64,000 nucleotides of DNA from Malaya genurostris (GCF_030247185.1 NC_080572.1:103011698-103075697); one strand, 5' to 3'. Positions 46,670 to 58,417 are shown, numbered from the stretch's first letter. The notes: generated from the letters alone by a model not told the origin. Numbers and translations are program-made.

Positions 46670-48729
46670 TCATGGTGTGAAAATCAAACGATCAGTGTTG
46701 TGTTCCAGCACAATGTCCTCGATCCACCTTATGTGGGGATTTATACGAGTTCCGATTAAATTATCCTCGCATCCTGTACTTAAATTTGAGACCACCCCGA
46801 ACAGAAATGGTAAGTAGTCTACGAATGCAATATTAGATATTGGACCACCATAATCCATCTGTAATGATACTAGTAGTTAGTACAATTGTTTCGCTAGTCA
46901 AATTGTAACCAGACCTGGCAAACCGTTGGAATAAGTGGTATCTTGTTACTAGCACACAACAGATTTTTTTCTTGGTGTTCGGTATTCGAGCACTTTCCGT
47001 TATCACCTATGCTGGACTGTATAACGTAGCGCACCTTGTTGTCCGGTAGATATCTGCCCGATCCCGTCAATGCTGTACTATAAGCCGAATAGTACATCTT
47101 ACCATACCGAGCATGAATCACTTCTTCCCGCCAGAGGCAAGCTGGTAGCATATCTGTTCCCTGTTTTATGTACTTACTTAATTTGAGTAGAGCAATATCG
47201 TTTTGTGGTAGATTTGGGCTGTATTCAGGATGGATGTAGATGCTTTCGATCGCAACAATTTCATCAAAAGTGTCAACTGTGACGTACTTTGGGGATCCGC
47301 GTTTATCTCTTGCGCAGAATGCAGAAGTTATAGCAAATCGATAATCGATGAGCGTTGCTCCACATTCAAAGGAATTTTGATCAGTATGATTCCAAAGAAG
47401 GCCCAAACGATGAAAGGGTGACGATGGAGGGCTATCAATGTTGATTTTTCTTTGTTTCTGATTAGAACATGTGCTTGTACGAGTGCAAGCTTGGAAGAAA
47501 AACTGTTGAATAAAAATTGTAAGAGCGAAACATTTTATGTATATCTACCTAAATAGCTCATAGGACGTTTCGTTTCTTCTTCAATCCAGTTTAAGTACGA
47601 CGATACTCTCGTATAAACTCCTGTCGATCCTTCCATACAGGGCGTTCCAAATGAAACAATTCCGACCAGAAGAGGTACCAGTACACCGTTTACATCCAAC
47701 CGCTCAGTCTGAATAGGACCTCCCGAATCCCCCTGCAAAATACGAGAATGACAAATCGTGGTAATCCGTTACACTATCTTATTGTGTTACCTCACATGTG
47801 TCCATTTTATCGCTTCCTGCACAGAACTGCTCCGATGCCAGTCCGTTCGGTAAAGACCGATGACTAAATGGTATTCGATCATTGCAATGAGTTACATTGA
47901 TAGCGGACAGTGTGACTTTTTGTAAGGTTGGGCTTAAGTCTTCCGCAAAACCAGTGGCCCCGAATCCGATGGCACTCATTGATTCAGCCGGAACATCTTT
48001 CTCGAGCCAGAGACATGCTGGACAGACTGCATCGTTCATCTCTACATCTCTGGTCAATTCAATGAGTGCAATGTCAAAGTATTTCTTGCTAGGTCTGTAT
48101 TTTGGGTGTGAACGAAACTCTCGAATTGATATCTGCTGAGCGTACATATCATCGGCCGTACTGCCTAAATCGGTATCCCCAATCCGAACCGTATCTGGTG
48201 CGTTGCTGGAGAAATACGAAAATCACACGAAAAATTATCACTTGGACCAATCATTTAGGTGTGCCGAACTGCTTTACCCATAGCCATTGACAGCGCAGTG
48301 AGCTGCTGTCAGAACAAATCTCTTGGATATTAGCGCACCGCCACATAAATATTGTATTTTATCTTCAGTAGTCCAACCGATGGCAACCTGAGTTCATAGT
48401 ATTAGTAACAGAACGAAAATAACTCAAGTTTTTACCATGTGCTGGAATTCTCCCTGGTAAGCTCGTTGGCCTCCAAAAGCATAAAAGGCGTTGAATTTGG
48501 AATGATCATAATAGAAACGGATTGGACAATCTGGACATTATATTGCTTATGGTTAAAAGAGAAAAATAACAATTAATTGCTAGATCTAACCTGCCAATGT
48601 TTCGCGTTCAAAGTACCCATTCGGTGGTGTATCAGTGAAATATAGTTGTTCGGAACAAATGACAAACTTTAAATAGAGCAGTAAACCGACTGATATGTAA
48701 ACTCTACCATTTAGCAGAAAATATCGCAT
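46670..48729 (-). CDS. Secreted two-domain serine protease: active trypsin-like domain plus inactive homologue domain
   Basis: A seven-exon gene model (minus strand) gives 568 residues. Exons: 48,729-48,591; 48,530-48,436; 48,387-48,278; 48,205-47,791; 47,732-47,549; 47,489-46,915; 46,858-46,670. All six introns are 48-72 bp with GT-AG ends and join in frame. The start ATG (48,729) opens a signal peptide with a hydrophobic stretch (residues about 11-25). Domain 1 (residues about 60-310) has H108 in TAAHC, D159 in YFDIAL, S256 in GDSGGP, and D250 at the specificity position, so it should cleave after Arg/Lys. Its entry region reads YAFGGQ, without the usual basic residue and IVGG activation site, so zymogen activation is unclear. 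A Cys-containing linker leads to domain 2 (about 340-568), where His is replaced by Phe (F372 in TSAFC), Asp is kept (D412 in NDIAL) and Ser is replaced by Tyr (Y509 in MDYGGP). That domain is a non-catalytic serine protease homologue. No CLIP domain is visible. Such proteins are extracellular and often act in insect immune or digestive cascades, but the role here is not shown. The acceptor before exon 6 (CCAAG) was chosen because the nearby CAG gives a stop. Confidence 0.85.
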
Positions 48730-48844
48730 TGTTCGTTTGTGCAATTCGAACCGACACGAGACTACAAGCAGTACTGTTGTACGATTAGCAGAATTTCAAA
48801 GATGACCCGCTTGACCACGACTAAGGTGTTCGTGTGTGGTTTCG

Positions 48845-48857
48845 CTTTTTAATATTT
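48845..48857 (-). promoter_or_regulatory. Possible TATA-like element of the protease gene
   Basis: The minus strand reads AAATATTAAAAAG about 120 nt upstream of the start ATG. It is compatible with a weak TATA box, but this is a common word in AT-rich DNA and no initiator was identified. Confidence 0.25.
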
Positions 48858-49569
48858 GTGTACATCCCCGTGCGGATAAGTTCTACCGCGTGAGATGATG
48901 ATGAATGAAACAGGTTTCGTTCGTACTAACAATGTGCTTCATATTTACGGTTGATTTCCAGTTGTGACGGCCTTGGCCCCAATGAAATTGTTGGGCACAC
49001 ATTTTTTTGTTATCAAGTGTTTTTCTTAGTGTGGACAAAAATAATTTTTTTAAATTTTACAAAACAGCATTTCTAGCGATATTAATTATTTTGTACAAGA
49101 CTGGGATTTTATATTTGGTTAGAAGCTCGAATGTTACTACAGGGTTTGGTCTCCTGTTGCATGTCCACTGAAACGGTAGCTAGCAAGTCAGGATGTATTT
49201 CCGTGCCGATGACTGAATGACTGCAGGAGTCTAAAAAAGACGGTACAATTGTGGTCTTTGTCCTTGCGGAGCTCAAAACTCCGTGTCACAGTTAGAGTGA
49301 CGAATTCAAGGCATAGACAGAAAATATGTCTATTTTTAGGCATATTCATATTTTTCATATTATATGAATACCGGTGGATCTAAAGGCATCAATAGTAAAT
49401 TCATTTATATTTATTTGCTCTCATACAATATTTAGTTGTTTATAGTGTTAGTTCATCAGTGATATCCTACATAATCTTTCTTATCTCTCTTCAACACTGA
49501 CGATTACGGGTCGTTTGGGGATTCTGCAAAGTAAAAAGCTTTTGGTAAGGTTTGTTGAGATGGCTGCGT
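48858..49569. other. No supported gene upstream of the protease
   Basis: I see no long frame, RNA gene or recognisable element. It may hold the protease promoter and spacer DNA. Confidence 0.4.
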
Positions 49570-49581
49570 AATTCACTCAAG

Positions 49582-49794
49582 CAAAGCAAAGTCTTGGCAT
49601 TACATTGCTTTTGTGGAATTTGGCCATTCTGTTTTTAACAGACTTCACAGCCGATTCTTAGTGTACAGAATCATTGCATGGCTAGTACTATGGATCCTAC
49701 TGACACTAAGAATCCTTCCAGGTCGGGGCTCGAACATACGACAACTGGCTTGTATGACCAGCGTCCTATGCATTGAACCGCCAACCCGGGACAA
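49582..49794 (-). mobile_element. tRNA-derived SINE (Feilai-like), copy 2, with 12-bp TSD
   Basis: It is flanked by AATTCACTCAAG (49,570-49,581 and 49,795-49,806). The sequence is nearly identical to the SINE at 25,360-25,564. The minus-strand start CCCGGGTTGGCGGTTCAATG and B-box-like GTTCGAGCCCCGACC are present. The 3' tail has a short repeat of TTTGC (plus gcaaagcaaag). Confidence 0.88.
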
Positions 49795-49959
49795 AATTCA
49801 CTCAAGTATCTGAATTTCAAATGTGGGATTATCTAACTATGGCATCTTCATCCTACGAGACAGGACCTCATAAGATGGAAGATGCAGTTGAGATTTCACC
49901 CGCCGTTGAAAATCCGGATGCTGGAAATTGTCAGTCATCAACTATCTCGGACGAGTTGG

Positions 49960-50407
49960 TACCATGAACGAAAGATCCAGTTTTATCACTGTCAACTAGT
50001 TGGGTGAAGCTTAAGATTTGTTCTTGAGCTGCATCCAAGCATGCCAACTACTGGCGCAGCTTGCAAGCTTGCGCTCAGACAACAGTATTTTTACCAGATT
50101 TAAATCTGGAAATGTCAAAATGTCTATTGAATTTTTCCAAACATCATTTCAGGATTCTTGTTAGAGTTCTGATTGGACATTGCAAACTCAACTATCACAT
50201 GGCTACTATTGAGCGTGATGAGTATTATTTTTGTGATTTGTGTAAGTGTGATTGCGTACTTCATAGCATCTGATATGTAACTGTCCCACATTGACGCAAC
50301 TACGTATCCGTGTTTTTGGTTCTCCATAGATGGTTGAATCTGTGTATGGGGAACTAAAATTGAAGAATAATCTATCTTTTCTTATCCAATGTGGTAAGGA
50401 GTTATAG
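49960..50407 (+). pseudogene. LINE C-terminal fragment (RNase H to zinc-knuckle tail)
   Basis: The plus strand reads, in pieces, DPVLSLSTSWVKLKICS, a stop, AASKHANYWRSLQACAQTTVF, LNLEMSKCLLNFSKHH, GHCKLNYHMATIER and CDLCKCDC. After a frameshift near 50,262 it reads HLICNCPTLTQLRIRVFGSP, a stop, then YGELKLKNNLSFLIQCGKEL and TAG at 50,405-50,407. The Cys/His pattern and conserved words are those of the C-terminus of RNase H-bearing non-LTR retrotransposons. It is dead and likely truncated upstream. It is probably of the same group as the fragment at 62,541. Confidence 0.75.
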
Positions 50408-50948
50408 TCAGAGGGGTACTTCGTTCCTCCTGAAGTGAATGAACCCTTTCTGTATCGACCTTAAAAGGTTTTAACAGATTGTTTGACATCCCTTATGGAT
50501 TGCCAAGTTTACTTCTGCTCATACATATTGCGAATTGTTCTGAATTTTTCCGGGAATGCAGTGTGCTTAAGCACTTACGACACTTACTGAAGGTATCTGC
50601 ATAAATAAATTTCATCCTAATCTTTGGCCGAATCTGAACAAAATATGCGGATAGAATAAAATCGTCATTTGTTTGTTACGTCACGTATTCGATTATATCT
50701 CCAGAGCCGGAAGTGTTAATCAAGTGATCTTCGAACTTGATTTAAAGTCAAATAGTGGCGTACAAACGAGTCTAAGCTTGTTATAACATGTTCAGTTACC
50801 TCCGAGAAAATTGAGCAAATAAATCAAGAGTGGAAATGTACACGCAGATATTTCCCGATCTGGTCGAGTTGAGAAGAATAGTACATAAAAAAACATCAAA
50901 ACACTACTAATTGAAATAGTTTAGGAACCAGCTTTGAAAAAAAACTAC
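50408..50948. other. LINE 3' flank and old repeat pieces
   Basis: 50,408-50,580 may be the 3' untranslated region of the LINE fragment. 50,640-50,880 carries eroded family B phrases in reverse ('gtcacgtattcgattatatctcc', 'gatcttcgaacttgat'). No gene is present. Confidence 0.4.
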
Positions 50949-50954
50949 CTTCGG

Positions 50955-51530
50955 CTTTCTCATATGTAAAGTTTAGGCAATCACTGTGAAAACTAACATT
51001 TGAATCGAGTGTCATATACCATTCGAATCAGCTCATCGAGTTGAGTAATGTCTGTGTGTATGTGTCTAATAATCTTATCAGCGAAATGGTTTACCGATTT
51101 TCTAAAAGTTAAAAGCAAAAAAAAAAAGGTTTTGTGGTCCCATATAAAATTCCTGAATTTTATCAGGATCTGACTTCCGGTTTCAGAATTACAGGGTGAA
51201 GAGTGTTGAAAGTTGTATATAATCTCTTAAAACTGGACTATGTATAAAGTTATTTAAGCAAACTATGTATAAAGTTATCTAGCTGAACTCATAACTATTT
51301 CAATCTGTTGTAATTGTTAATAGATATTCAATCAAATAGATTCCGGATATCCTGGTTCCCGGCTTCCGGTTCCAGAAGCACCGGAAAATGGGGTCATATG
51401 TTCCTAAGGATTTCGGTTGCACCAACAATGGTGGTCATGCATTCCAAAATAGAACTCACTTTTCTGAGAAATGCCTTGGCAATTTTCACAAACTTAGGTT
51501 CAAATGAAAGGTCTTATGGTTTAACGATTT
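50955..51530 (+). repeat. Family A repeat, forward, decayed
   Basis: The head GGCTTTCTCATATGTAAAG (50,954) and 'caatcactgtgaaaac' open the copy. 'gtgtcatataccattcgaa' follows, then modules with 'tgacttccggtttcagaattacaggg' and 'gaaaggtcttatggt'. The tail word is not seen. Confidence 0.6.
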
Positions 51531-52258
51531 ATTGATTTTATTTTCGAAGGCAGGTTTTGAAAGTCCGTGTCCATCGTCATTCAAAAACTACTGTTCCAAT
51601 TTTTTTTTCAAATTTTACACACACTTTTTACATGTACCAGACCCTTACGTTTTTCTTTTCGTTGTTTGTTACAACAAACTGGCGGTTTGTAGCTACAAAA
51701 TGGTGGTTTTTTTCGTGAAAAATCGTAGTTTTGACTTTAAACAACCACCAAAAATTGAAAACATTGAAAGAAAAAAAAAACAAACAGAAACGTTGGGGTC
51801 TAGAAAAACATCTACTTCATCTATACTACTTTGATTTGTTGACTTCTGATTAGTCTGCGATGAGATTCGCAGTGGACACCGCAAATCAAGATTTTTAAGA
51901 AACGTTCGCAAAAATACCTCTTCACTGACTTATTTATTTATATTTTTCCACGAAAAAAATACAAAATGTTGTTTGAATGATGCTTTGTATTATGGAAAAC
52001 GGTTGAGTTTTTCTTGTTGAACAATAGTTCTGAAAATATCTAAAGAATGTTGTTTTTTTTTACATCATTTAGACCCTACCCACAAGTCTGATCATTTGAA
52101 TCTAATTTTATGAAAATCGGTTTAGCCGGTTCAAAGAAAACAAGGTGAGTTGGAATATCACTCCACAATTCCGAAACGGGGAGCAAAATTCAGGGTCTAT
52201 AAACCCATTCATTTGAATCAAGACTCTGTAGAATTGAACAAAGTAAAACAGTGCAAAA
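51531..52258. other. No supported gene
   Basis: This AT-rich stretch has only short frames. 51,850-52,240 includes eroded family phrases ('cattcatttgaatcaag'). Confidence 0.4.
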
Positions 52259-52261
52259 AAA

Positions 52262-54078
52262 CGAAAAAAAAACTTAACCCACTTAGTGATGTGATAATGC
52301 CTTTCTCTTTCATCGACATTCTCTCATTTAAATATTATTTGCCTTTCTATTAATATGATTTCGGACACTAATTTTGACTCATTTTTGACATCAATTTATT
52401 CAGATCGATTCTGGTAGTTGCATGCTTCATCGTTTATGTCACATATTCGGCAACATTTCTCAAACCAAGCGTATTAGCAATAATACATTTGAACGTGATC
52501 ATAGGTTTGTCTATCTGAAATAATTATATGAATAGAGAAAAAATATGTTGTAGATTACGTCATTTGTACGATTATATCGCCGAAATATGAAATGTCAGTC
52601 ATATCATCTTTGGAATCGACTTACAGCCCAAGTTTATTCTTGAACAAGCATAAGATTACTGATATCGGTTAGTCCATATACATAAAAATTGAGCGGCGAT
52701 GACTTTTGACGTTTACGTCACTTTTGTCATTATATCACCGAAACTGTGACAACCATTTGAACCTGTTCAATGAACCAATAGTAGTTTCCAAATGAACCTA
52801 GCTTTGTATAAATCGATAGAGAATTGAGCGAAGGAAAAGGGGAACAGGTCACTTCGTCGTAAGCCATTTCATCGAAAGTTATTTCGTCAAAAGGGACATT
52901 TCGCCGAAAGGAACATTGCGCCCAAGGGGTTATCATATTATTATTTTTTTTTTGTGTTAATATGGTTCCTGTATAACTGATGTTGCACAGCCACATAACC
53001 GAAGCCAAGATGATTCGGCGGCACAAAGCCACCGAGGCGACGCCAGCTGAGTTGGCATACAAACCTGTAACCGTTTCGTTTGCCCGGTCTACTCAAAGCT
53101 GGGTTCCTTTGGTTTAGTTAGGTCCGAACGAGCGGTAGCGAGGTCGGACAGCACACGAACCAAAACGAAGTGGCGAAACCGCATTAGATTTTTTTTTCAT
53201 TTTCTCTTAGTAAACGGAAAATACCACATACATTTGCCTGGTAGATAAACCTATGCAATTGCTTTGATGCTTATTAGCTAAGAGCCAACAAGTTTTCTTG
53301 AGACATCCGTTATGAGGTTCATGAATCAATCGCTATTCAAGAGTACAAGAATCAATCTTTTTTCATTTGTTTTTATTTTAGATCAATTCCAATTACGATA
53401 TTAAGACAACTGCAGGATTCGGTGAAATGACCCTTTTCGCGAAATGGCTTTCGGCGAAATGGCATTCGGTGAAGTTGCCCATTCGGCGAGATGTCATTCG
53501 GCGAAATGATCCCTCCGGCGAAATGGCTTTCGGCGAAACGGCTTTCGGTGAAATGGCTTTCGCGAAATGACCCTGATTCGAGAAAAAGTGCGTTTAGTTG
53601 GTTACGTCAATTATACCATTATATCTCCGGAACTAGAAGTCACGGTTATTTGGTTTCCGTACTTGATCAATGTCCTAATAGTAGCTTCCAAACGTGCCTA
53701 AGTTTGTTGAGATTGGTTTAGCCATCTTGGAGAAAGTGAAGAGGAAAGAAAACAACGCGTTTTGTCGGTTACGTCACTTATACCATTATATATTCGGAAC
53801 AAGAAGTCGCAGCCATATAATCTTTGAACTTGATCAATGGCCCAATAGTAGCTGTCAAATGCGCCCAAATTTGTTGAAGTCAGTTCTCCCATCTTCGAGA
53901 AAATTTAGCGTGAGAAAAATGCTTTTAAAGAAGCACACACATACATACATAAATATAAAGACATTTTTCGATCTTGTTGCGATGAGTCGAATGGTATATA
54001 ATACTATTGGTCTCCGAGGCTCCGTTCGAAAGTCGGTTTTCCAGCAATGCTATTACCTTTCTATAGAGAAAGGTAAAA
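52262..54078 (-). repeat. Family B repeat, reverse, split by a foldback-like insertion
   Basis: The plus strand begins with the tail word in mutated form (ttaacccacttagtgatgtgataatgcctttctc, 52,272-52,306) and ends in the B head (ctttctatagagaaagg, 54,057-54,073) after 'ggtctccgaggctccgttcgaaagtcgg'. A separate element with inverted arms interrupts it at about 52,840-53,578. Confidence 0.7.
52840..53578. mobile_element. Foldback-like element with CGGCGAAATG repeats in inverted arms
   Basis: The right arm (53,420-53,572) is a string of TTTCGGCGAAATGGC variants. The left arm (52,848-52,930) carries the same word in reverse complement (CATTTCGCCGAAAG, ttcgtcgtaagccatttc). The interior (about 52,980-53,180) is more GC-rich and has a GTCCGA...TCGGAC stem (53,129-53,156). 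Flanking sequence on both sides is family B. No transposase is visible; the element class is not identified. Confidence 0.6.
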
Positions 54079-54208
54079 ATCTAAATTTGGCTCAAAGAGT
54101 GAACCTGTTTCAATTAGTAGATTATGTTAGTTTCTGGACAAACGAGCCGATTCCAACTATATCACTTCCCTGATTCGGTTGGAAATGGTCTAAAGATCCC
54201 ATAAGCTA

Positions 54209-55511
54209 AGGAGTGTATCGAAAATAAGCTATCTGCATACATTCGTGTTGTACGCTTGTATTTGTGATGTATTTTTATGTTTAGATCACAGCATGCTGTG
54301 TGTTTGGCTGTTAGCTTTCGTATGTTTACTTGTTTGTGTGGTTGATATTCCGCGTTTTCAAAATGTCGCGTATTGAAAAGGAAGTGTAAATTAAGGTTCT
54401 GGACACATGACTAAGTGAGAAGGGTAATACTATGCGGAAATTGGCAAAGCGGTTTGGAATTCATCATGCCAGCGGTAAAACCATCATTAATAAGTTTGGA
54501 GAACACTATTCGTTGGATGAGCTACCAGGAAGAGGCAGAAAACCCGGTTTTTCCAACCCGAAACTAGTCCAGAAAGTGGTACCTCTAGTCTTGAAGAAAA
54601 AATCAATGTCAATACGTGATTTGACCAAAAAAGCAGGAACGAGTGTCGGAATGATCCAGCATATCAAGAGGCGAAATCACCCGAAGACTTACAAGAAGCA
54701 GAAAATCTCGAAACAAAGTGTAGAACAGAAGAAGCGAGCAGCAACTAGGGCCCGGAAATTGTATTCGCGTCTTTTGCAGTGTCCGGATGCATGCGTTTTG
54801 ATGAACGATGGGACATATGCAAAGGAGGACTCAAAAATCCTTTCAGGTCCACAATGCTTAACTGTCGTTGTTGGGGAGGATGTGTGCGATGCGGACAGGT
54901 CGAAACAAGTAGAGAAACTCGATCGAAAGATACTGGTATGGCAAGCAATATGTTCCTGTGGTTTGAAGACAACCATTTTTTACACTACCGGAACTATAAA
55001 TGCAGAAATCTATCGATCTGAGTATCTCCAGGAGAGATTGCTGCCGTTATATAAGAAGCATAGTACACCTCCACTGTTTTGGTAGGATTTAGCGTCGGCT
55101 CACTATACCAAAACCACTCTCAATTGGCTTGCGAAAAGGGTATACATTTCGTTGAAAAAAATATTAATACAACAAATTGCCCTCAGCTTCGACCCATCGA
55201 ACGTTACTGGGCAATTGTGAAGAGGGTCTTCAGGAAGACTGGTAAGGCAGCTGGGAACATGCAGGAGTTCAAAAAAATTTGGTCTCAAGCGTCCTAAAAA
55301 TGCGATGCAACATTTGTCCGGAACTTGATGAAGAGCGTTCGATCAAAAGTTCGAAAATTCTTGAAGGAATAACTTAAATTTCATTCGGTTTTCATTATAC
55401 TCAAGTTTAACCTCGTACAATAACGGATCAATTTTTAGTTTGAATAAAATATCGTTTTTTATCATAATTTGAAAGAAAAATTTGTGGATAGCTTATTTTC
55501 GATACACTCCT
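54209..55511 (+). mobile_element. DD37E IS630-Tc1-mariner element, copy 2, full length
   Basis: Inverted ends AGGAGTGTATCGAAAATAAG (54,209) and its complement (ending 55,511) are flanked by TA (54,207-54,208 and 55,512-55,513). At 1,303 bp it is the expected size. The flanks join as 'ggtctaaagatcccataagcta' plus 'ttggattttgtccggatcc', the order seen in other A/B repeats, showing insertion into one. Confidence 0.93.
54432..55370 (+). pseudogene. DD37E transposase, nearly intact
   Basis: From MRKLAKRFGIHH the first 217 codons are open: helix-turn-helix DNA-binding region (residues 1-45, then KKKSMSIRDLTKKAG...MIQHIKRRNHPKTYKKQK). CVLMNDGTYAKED is the first catalytic Asp region, in which the usual Asp-Asp-Glu-Thr has become Asn-Asp-Gly-Thr. 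VLVWQAICSCG-like residues follow. Then a TAG at 55,083-55,085 replaces the residue before DLASAHY (second Asp). A one-base deletion near 55,135 shifts the frame; beyond it NCPQLRPIERYW (Glu) follows, 37 residues after the Asp when the shift is bridged. The remaining C-terminus reaches about 55,370. With one stop and one slip this copy died recently compared with the fragment at 13.3 kb. Confidence 0.9.
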
Positions 55512-55672
55512 TACTATTGGATTTTGTCCGGATCCTACTTTCCGTTCCGCAAGGGTGAGTGTGTTTAAAATTCTAAGCCGTCATTTAGAGCATGATCTTA
55601 TTCAAGATTCAAAGAAAAGTTTTGAAGAATCCCAACGGCATTCTGTCACCACTTGGTGGATAGTAACAGGAT
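55512..55672 (+). repeat. Family A/B repeat, tail end after the DD37E insertion
   Basis: It resumes the repeat interrupted at 54,208 ('ttggattttgtccggatcctactttccgttcc') and ends with the tail word in mutated form, CACCACTTGGTGGATAGTAA (55,650-55,669). Confidence 0.65.
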
Positions 55673-55679
55673 TTTAGTA

Positions 55680-57300
55680 AACTATTCAAAGAATATTTAA
55701 TCGTTTAAACTAATTAATTTTCACTGAAAATCCTGACTTTATTTTTACGAAGGGCCGTAAGAACTGCATTTTTCTGTCATGGTAATATTGAAAAAAAAAC
55801 GAAATTCACATTCAGGACTTTATCTTTTGAATATTATATAACGTTTTAGATAAGATAGTCATAAAGCACTAACTTTTTCAAATAATTTATTTCTACCAAT
55901 TGATTTCACAGGAAGAATAAAATCAGGAAAGCGTAACACGCGCCCTCCAATCAAACCTATAGAGAGTAACATTTCAAGATCGTATCTTCTTCGATTGTAA
56001 TAAGAGCACATAAATCGTATCTAATTTCACCCCAATATCGAGCAGTTGGTTTTGGAAATCCAGATCTAGAGATAGGAAGTAAACTTCTATGCTACTGGCA
56101 GCCATTGCTGCTTAGCACAATTCCAATCTTTCTTATCGATTGCCTCTGACCTGACAAAACAAATCATCCCTCGTTTCCTGACTCGCGTGGTTTTCGATGG
56201 AACATCCACACCTCCTACAAGGCCAATTCGTCTTCATTTTAGCCCTAACAGCGAAAAAAAGAAAAATAAAATGCTAAATGTATATTTATCACCCTCCGCA
56301 GCCGTTCCTTAGCCCGAGATGGATCTTCTTCCCTTCCGAGATCGAAGCGGTTCTCGCTGTGCCTCACCAGACAGCGAACCTCGGTGGAATGCTTCGTCGA
56401 CGACGGCAACCGACGGCTGCGAGATGTTGTGAGGCGCGTGGCAATTATTTCCTCCAGCGAACCGTTCAGGCAGCCCGGAATACAGTCTGTGAGAGCTGGA
56501 AGAAAGCTGACCAAACACGGTGGCCTTGCTGTTTCCTTTCTACGCTGAAAACGGGTACGAATGTGTGTATTGCAATGCGCAGTGGTCTGCAAAAGGAGGT
56601 TTGAGCAAAAAACGACACAAACGGCAATGGAAATCGGATGCTAAGCTATCAGTGGTACTTTCCACGCCAAGGTTGCTGGTTAGCGCGTGTTAGGGTGTAT
56701 GGGATTAGAAAAAAATAGTCTAGAGTAAGTTATAGTTGAATCGTAACGCGGTGTATTTGAATTGCAGAGCACTGTTTTACTCTGCCACAATTTAAAACAA
56801 ATATCTTGAGCCATCATCATAGTGCCGTACATTATTAGGATGAATGTCATTACGTCGCATAGGTCATAAAAGTTTCTCAACATTTGAAAATGCAATGTAT
56901 CAGCCATTTGATCTATGAACTTGATCAAAAATTCATTAGTAACTTTCAAATGAGCCTAAGATTCTCAGAATTTGTTCTTCAAATTGGCTCAAGCTCAACT
57001 GTTGCTTGTAGTTAAAAGTGCGATATGTCGGATAGGCTAGTAGGTTAGATATATTTTAAATCTTATGAGTTTGAAGTGTCAGTAATTTGACTATCAAGCT
57101 TGATTAACGCTTCGAAAGCAGTCGGAACGGTATTTTTAAATGATTGGGTCTTCGTTGACGCTCAACCGATTTTTTTTTGAATATCTAAACTAACGTAGTC
57201 TAATACTGACTTGAATTTAAGCATTTGTCGATTTGTATAAAGATTGTCAAAAGACCTCAATAATGATTGAGAAACTTAAAATCTATCGTGATAACCTTCG
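55680..57300. other. No supported gene; GC-richer island at 56,220-56,650
   Basis: The 56,295-56,610 part is clearly GC-richer than its surroundings, is open in three or more frames on both strands, and begins after an acceptor-like CCCTCCGCAG (56,293-56,302). I recognise no protein family, so no gene is called. The remainder is AT-rich. Confidence 0.4.
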
Positions 57301-57307
57301 GTTTGAG

Positions 57308-58060
57308 TTTCTCATATAGATAGGCTATGCAATCACTATGAAAACCAACTTTTGAACGGAGGTCCAGAGAACCAAGTGACATATACCATTTGACTCAGTT
57401 CGTCGAGATCACAAAATGTCTGTGTGTGTATGTGTGCATGTGAGTATGTCTGTGTGTATGTGACAAATAATGTCACTCGATTTACTCAGAGATGGCTGAA
57501 CCAATTTTCACAAACTCTGATTCAAATGAAAAGTCTTAGAAGTTCCATAGAACGCTATTAAATTGTATCCCGATCCGACTTCCGGTTTCGGATTTATAAG
57601 CAATATGTGCCAATCTATGAGAAAATTCGCACTCAATTTTCTCGGAAATTTCTTAATAGATTTTTTTAAAACTAAGATGAAAATAAAAGGTCTTGAAATT
57701 CTTTGTAAAGTCCTCGAAAAGTTGATCCAGATCCCACTTTTAGTTCCACAGCGCGATAAGTGAAAGTTTTTCAATTTCATAAGTATTTTTTCAAAATGGC
57801 GAAACGAGGTGCAATTATTTTTAAATTTACTGGTAAATTCATCTACTTGGTCTACTTGGACCTGAAAACAGGTCTTAGGATCTACTCGAGCATTCAGCAG
57901 TCTAGGTACAGTTTTTCAATGCTGGTCATAGTCCTAGAGCTACAACTTCAGGTAGTTTTTGGATGGCATAGAGCAATCACAATTGTCCTATTGATCGCAT
58001 GTGACATCACGAATATGGACCGAGAACGATAAGGTCGTTAATGCACTTTGTTACACTGGT
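57308..58060 (+). repeat. Family A repeat, forward
   Basis: The head TTTCTCATATAGATAGGCTA (57,309), 'caatcactatgaaaaccaacttttgaacggagg', a (TGTG)n patch (57,419-57,465), and modules with 'gatggctgaaccaattttcac' and 'ccgacttccggtttcgg' are present. 57,600-57,790 parallels 16,455-16,640. The tail is not seen. Confidence 0.65.
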
Positions 58061-58417
58061 AGATCTTAAGGCCTTTACTCCAGGTAGTTTTTGGATGGAG
58101 CATCGGTTACGTTGGTAGAACTTAAGGCCTTTTCGGAGGAGGTTTTGGCTGTGCAAGTTCTTCTAAAGATCTTATCACAGTATGTCAATTTTCCGCACTC
58201 AATAGTCATATAAAAGTTACTATGTACAATATTTGCTTTCTAGATAATTCTTGGATGCCCCCGATCTTATTTAGATTCTTTGAAACTGAACAATTCATTA
58301 ATGTACATTTTACAATATTCAATTCAATTGTTTTGTATATGTATATAAATAGAGATTTCTTTCATTATGAAAAAACTTTTTTTTACGCGATCATCGCCTA
58401 AATTAAATAAAAAACGT

